Positions 4,932 through 7,583 of a DNA stretch of 7,583 nucleotides are shown piece after piece. Source of the DNA: Actinomycetales bacterium (GTDB lineage Bacteria; Actinomycetota; Actinomycetes; Actinomycetales; Dermabacteraceae); the NCBI GenBank assembly GCA_012799425.1, contig JAAZLF010000260.1:1-7583 (forward strand), given 5' to 3'. The notes under the pieces were generated by a model. It did no database searches. It was not told where the DNA came from and saw only the letters and a list, made by a program, of their open reading frames with translations. A program made the translations under genes and the position numbers. Every line of letters begins with the position of its first letter. Position 1 is the first letter of the stretch.

Positions 4932-6545
4932 ATGACCGCGACAGAGCATCGCGCAGCGGCGACAGCTGCCGAGGGCGCCCCTTCTGCTTCCGCGTCTGCT
5001 TCCGCTTCCGCCACCGCGTACGGGTCCGCCCGGACAGTCGACGGCCCGCCGCGCACTCGTGTGCGTGCACGCGTCGAGCTCACCGATTCCTCCCTGCTCA
5101 CGCGGGGGAGTGTCGAGACCGGCAGCGCCGATGCCGAGGCCATCGTCGAGCTGCTGCACGAGGAGCGCGAGGCCTCGCAGCGGTACGCCCGGCAGCTGCT
5201 CTCCCTCGCCGGATTCTGGGTGGACCGCGAGGACGACGCTCTCGCTGACGACCGCGAGGAGCGCAGCCTCGCGGTGGCGATCGCTCTGCGCACCACCACC
5301 GATGCGGCTGTCGTCCGCATCAACGACGCGCATGTCTCTGTCACGCAGATGCCCCGGACCTTCGCACGTCTCGCCGCCGGGGAGATGCCCCAGGAATGGC
5401 ATTCCCGAACTCTCCGTGCGGTGCGCGATCTGACCCCGTTCCAGCGTTCCCAGGTCGATGAGCAGATCGCCGCCTGGGATCTCGCCTCCATCCCTGCGGA
5501 CAGGTTCCGCGACGAGCTGCGTCAGCTGGTCTCCTGGTTCGAGTGCCGCGCCCCGCGCACCCGCCCGGAGGACACCCGCGATGTGAGCCTCGAGGGCAAC
5601 GGGCGTGACGACGGCACCGCCTGCCTGCGGATCACGGGACCGATCCCCGAGATCCTGGGCCTCGCCCGCCGCCTCGACGCCGCCGCGCGTGCTGTCCAGG
5701 GCGGTCAGCGTCGCGCCGTCGAGAACGATGCGCCGATCCCGTTCGACCTGGACGGTGAGGTGAGCCGCCACGGCAAGGCGATGAGCCTCGCCGGGCTGCG
5801 CTATGCGATCCTCCAGCGCACCGTGCTCGACACCGCCGGTGTGGAGGTCCCCGCTCCCCGCCACCGGGTGAACGTCATCATCCCGGTGCTCACCCTGATG
5901 GGCCTGGACGACACCCCCGCCACCTACGACGGCATCACCCCTCTGCCTGTCGAGATGGCCCGTGCGCTCGCTGCGTGCGAGCCCGTCTGGCACCGGGTCT
6001 TCACCGATCCGATCCTCGGCAGCTACCTCCCCGTGCCCGCCGAGCGGTACCGCCCTTCCCCCGAGATGGTCGAGCACCTGCGGCTGCAGAACCCTCGCTG
6101 CGCGGTCCCCGGATGCCCTCGTCCCACCACCGATGACGCGGAGAACGACCACATCGAGGAGTTCGACCACGTCCACCCCTCCCGCGGCGGGCCCACCAGC
6201 CTCGACAACCTCCACCGACTGCATTGGGGACACCACGACCTCAAGACCGCCCGGCGGATTGACCCCACCCGAGAACCCGATGGCACCACCACCTGGACCG
6301 TCGGTTCACCACCCCTGATCACCACCCGGGTGGCGCCCGCACGCGACCTCGCGAGCCCGCGCCTGGCCAAGACGCTCACCGAGTCATGGGTGCAGCACCG
6401 GTGGATCGTCGACATGGAGGAGATGGAACGCAGCGGCGAGTTCGACCGCCTCCTCGAGGAGTGGGGGCCCGTGGACCCCGACGTCGAACTCACCGATGAG
6501 GAGCGCGGGCTGCGGGAGCTCGAGGAGTCCTCTCCACCATTCTGA
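4932..6545 (+). CDS. DUF222 and HNH endonuclease domain protein (13E12 repeat type)
   Basis: A 537-residue protein of the DUF222-HNH family, which is multi-copy in many Actinobacteria (the REP13E12 proteins of Mycobacterium tuberculosis are relatives) and is presumed to cut DNA; a physiological target is not established. Residues 18-27 are a (Ser-Ala)5 tract in a disordered N-terminus. DUF222-like helical sequence runs from about 65 to 340, including RLAAGEMPQEWHSRTLRAVR, a hallmark of the family. The HNH module is at 388-440: C390 and C395 (CAVPGC), DHIEEF with H407, GGPTSLDNL with N426, and HWGHHDLKT with H434/H435. The usual Cys in LCxxHH is His431 here, possibly still a zinc ligand. The tail after 460 is acidic. 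The start is ATG 4932 with a strong ribosome site. The gene stands alone behind a long leader, consistent with an accessory or mobile element, but no terminal repeats or target duplication are visible. Confidence 0.88.
   Translation: MTATEHRAAATAAEGAPSASASASASATAYGSARTVDGPPRTRVRARVELTDSSLLTRGSVETGSADAEAIVELLHEEREASQRYARQLLSLAGFWVDREDDALADDREERSLAVAIALRTTTDAAVVRINDAHVSVTQMPRTFARLAAGEMPQEWHSRTLRAVRDLTPFQRSQVDEQIAAWDLASIPADRFRDELRQLVSWFECRAPRTRPEDTRDVSLEGNGRDDGTACLRITGPIPEILGLARRLDAAARAVQGGQRRAVENDAPIPFDLDGEVSRHGKAMSLAGLRYAILQRTVLDTAGVEVPAPRHRVNVIIPVLTLMGLDDTPATYDGITPLPVEMARALAACEPVWHRVFTDPILGSYLPVPAERYRPSPEMVEHLRLQNPRCAVPGCPRPTTDDAENDHIEEFDHVHPSRGGPTSLDNLHRLHWGHHDLKTARRIDPTREPDGTTTWTVGSPPLITTRVAPARDLASPRLAKTLTESWVQHRWIVDMEEMERSGEFDRLLEEWGPVDPDVELTDEERGLRELEESSPPF
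4983..5012 (+). repeat. Hexanucleotide repeat encoding (Ser-Ala)5
   Basis: Five 6-bp units of the form TCN-GCN (TCTGCT, TCCGCG, TCTGCT, TCCGCT, TCCGCC) encode Ser-Ala five times in the HNH protein. A change in copy number would keep the frame and only alter the length of a flexible N-terminal arm. Confidence 0.6.
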
Positions 6546-6575
6546 CCTGCAGTGCTCGTATGGAACGATGGCTGG

Positions 6576-7121
6576 ATGTCGCGCACCATCCGCCTCCTGC
6601 CCCCGTCCGTCAGCCGCACCGACGCATACCTCGAATGCGTCGCGGACTTCGCGGGCGCCTCGATGGACGGTTCCGGGATCGTCGACCCGCGCGAGGCGCC
6701 CGTGACCGGGGCTGCCGTAGCTGAACTCGTCGCAGCCCGCCTCGCCGAGGAAGACCCGGCCACCGTGCTCGCACAGGGCTGGGTGCACTGCACGAGCCGC
6801 TGGATCGTGGATGCGGGAACCGACGAGATGCTCGGCTTCATCGCCACCCGCCACCGCCTCACCCCCTACCTGCTCGAGCAGGGTGGTCACATCGGCTATT
6901 CGGTGCGGCCCTCCGCCCGACGGCAGGGAGTCGCCTTCGCCGCTCTTGAGCTCGCACTCGCCGACGCGGAGGAGCTCGGCATCGACCCGGTGCTCATCAC
7001 CTGCGATGAGGACAACCACGGCTCACGCCGCACCATCGAGAAGGCCGGCGGCCGACTCGAGGACATCCGCGAGGGCAAGCGCCGCTACTGGATCGGCGAC
7101 GGACGCCGCCAGCAGGCCTGA
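6576..7121 (+). CDS. GNAT family N-acetyltransferase, COG3981-like
   Basis: A 181-residue acetyltransferase of the type grouped as COG3981 (predicted acetyltransferases). The N-terminal RLLPPSVSRTDAYLECVADF and the DGSG motif (31-34) match the opening of that group. The core is HIGYSVRPSARRQGVAFAAL (105-124) with the acetyl-CoA loop RxxGxA (R115, G118, A120), then VLITCDEDNHGSRRTIEKAG (139-158), which contains the conserved CDEDN and motif B helix. Substrate is unknown. I chose ATG 6576 because family sequence begins there; GTG 6552 in the same frame would add eight residues. Neither has a Shine-Dalgarno. TATGGA at 6559-6564 may be a poor -10 giving a very short leader. The gene follows the HNH gene by 30 bp and precedes pheA by 24 bp, on the same strand. 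Confidence 0.86.
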   Translation: MSRTIRLLPPSVSRTDAYLECVADFAGASMDGSGIVDPREAPVTGAAVAELVAARLAEEDPATVLAQGWVHCTSRWIVDAGTDEMLGFIATRHRLTPYLLEQGGHIGYSVRPSARRQGVAFAALELALADAEELGIDPVLITCDEDNHGSRRTIEKAGGRLEDIREGKRRYWIGDGRRQQA

Positions 7122-7132
7122 GCAGCGCCGAG

Positions 7133-7138
7133 TACCCT
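7133..7138 (+). promoter_or_regulatory. -10 element TACCCT for a leaderless pheA transcript
   Basis: TACCCT fits TANNNT and is followed by 7 nt (TCCCCCC), then ATG 7146. The pyrimidine-only spacer cannot act as a Shine-Dalgarno, so a leaderless start is the simplest reading. It would give pheA its own promoter in the 24-bp gap after the GNAT gene. No good -35 is visible. Confidence 0.5.
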
Positions 7139-7145
7139 TCCCCCC

Positions 7146-7583
7146 ATGCGGTACGGATTCCTCGGTCCCGAGACCACCTTCACCCACCAGGCGCTCCTGC
7201 AGGCTCTCGCCGAGACCCCCGAGGAGCACGCCGCCGGCGACCCGGTGCTCGTCCCCTTCGCCTCCGTCGCGACAGCCACCACCGATCTGCTCGCCGGGGA
7301 CATCGACGCGCTGATGGCACCGATCGAGAACTCCGTCGAAGGCGGTGTCTCCGGCACCCTCGACGTGCTCGCCGCGACCGATGCCATCACCATCGTCGCC
7401 GAGCAGACCGTGCAGATCACCTTCGTGCTCGCCGCCCGCGAGGCCACCCCGCTGGACGAGCTCACCACCGTCTCCTCCCACCCCCACGCCCAGGCGCAGG
7501 TGCAGGGATGGCTGCGCCGCAGCGTGTCCGAGGCGAACATCGCCGCCGCCTCCTCGACGGCCGCCGCGGCCCGCGACCTCGCC
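7146..7583 (+). CDS. pheA: Prephenate dehydratase, N-terminal part (cut by window end)
   Basis: The first 146 residues of the enzyme that converts prephenate to phenylpyruvate, with loss of water and CO2, in phenylalanine synthesis in the cytoplasm. It opens MRYGFLGPETTFTHQAL, matching the family start (YLGPxGTFT), with Glu-Thr in place of the usual Gly at that turn. It continues with PFASVATATTDLLAGDIDAL, the substrate-site motif APIENSVEGGVSGTLD (58-73; other members VPIENSxEGxVxxTLD) and VSSHPHAQAQVQGWL (109-123; others SHPQALAQ). The catalytic TRF motif and the regulatory ACT domain that senses phenylalanine would lie beyond the window edge; complete proteins are around 280-310 residues. 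No chorismate mutase domain precedes it, so it is the monofunctional form usual in Actinobacteria. ATG 7146 is at the domain start and fits the leaderless promoter. Confidence 0.93.
   Translation, partial: MRYGFLGPETTFTHQALLQALAETPEEHAAGDPVLVPFASVATATTDLLAGDIDALMAPIENSVEGGVSGTLDVLAATDAITIVAEQTVQITFVLAAREATPLDELTTVSSHPHAQAQVQGWLRRSVSEANIAAASSTAAAARDLA

Noticed and set aside
4691..5248. Possible small Cys/Arg-rich gene starting in the non-coding region before the HNH gene.
   Set aside because: It runs into the HNH gene out of frame, has no ribosome site, and its composition changes to antisense-like Arg-rich sequence.
4605..6236. Long minus-strand frame (543 codons) opposite the HNH gene.
   Set aside because: The composition is that of an antisense shadow (Gly, Arg, Asp, His rich) with no recognisable motif. 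The plus-strand HNH protein is clear.
4600..6575. A complete mobile element around the HNH gene.
   Set aside because: I found no terminal inverted repeats, target-site duplication, transposase or integrase; only the family's known multi-copy habit suggests mobility.

Overview
This 7.6 kb stretch of high-GC DNA has codons rich in G/C at the third position and tightly packed genes. Several genes start without a visible Shine-Dalgarno sequence, directly behind a TANNNT -10 element. It also carries a DUF222-HNH nuclease gene. These traits point to an actinobacterium, most likely in Micrococcales. A Brachybacterium/Dermabacteraceae-like organism is my best guess, from general resemblance only.

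Layout. (1) 1-1084 (+): the 3' part of a family 2 glycosyltransferase. Its reading frame is broken by an apparent one-base deletion near 180-184, just after the DxD motif. Its C-terminal extension carries three 29-residue repeats. (2) 1085-3076 (-): a 663-residue membrane protein with a degenerate alkaline-phosphatase-like extracytoplasmic domain and about ten membrane spans. It converges on the glycosyltransferase with no intergenic base: the two stop codons abut inside a 10-bp palindrome. (3) 3077-3161: a short divergent promoter region in which both genes look leaderless. (4) 3162-4599 (+): a compact operon of a short YtrA-type GntR regulator and two GNAT acetyltransferases, joined by start/stop overlaps. 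(5) 4600-4931: the only long non-coding stretch. It holds six matches or near-matches to the DnaA box TTATCCACA in under 80 bp, then a possible promoter and an inverted repeat. (6) 4932-6545 (+): a DUF222/HNH endonuclease-like protein of the 13E12 repeat type. (7) 6576-7121 (+): a third GNAT protein, of the COG3981 type. (8) 7146-7583 (+): the first half of pheA (prephenate dehydratase), cut by the window edge and probably leaderless.

How the genes may fit together. The glycosyltransferase and the membrane protein probably both act at the cell envelope, but they are on opposite strands and share no promoter. The GntR-GNAT-GNAT set looks like a self-contained regulated unit with unknown substrates. 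The HNH gene and its DnaA-box-like leader look like an accessory insertion between housekeeping genes. I see no tRNA, rRNA, CRISPR array, insertion sequence or toxin-antitoxin pair. The items most worth following up are the DnaA-box-like cluster before the HNH gene and the frameshift plus repeat tail of the glycosyltransferase. I do not see clear evidence of a wholly new multi-gene system.
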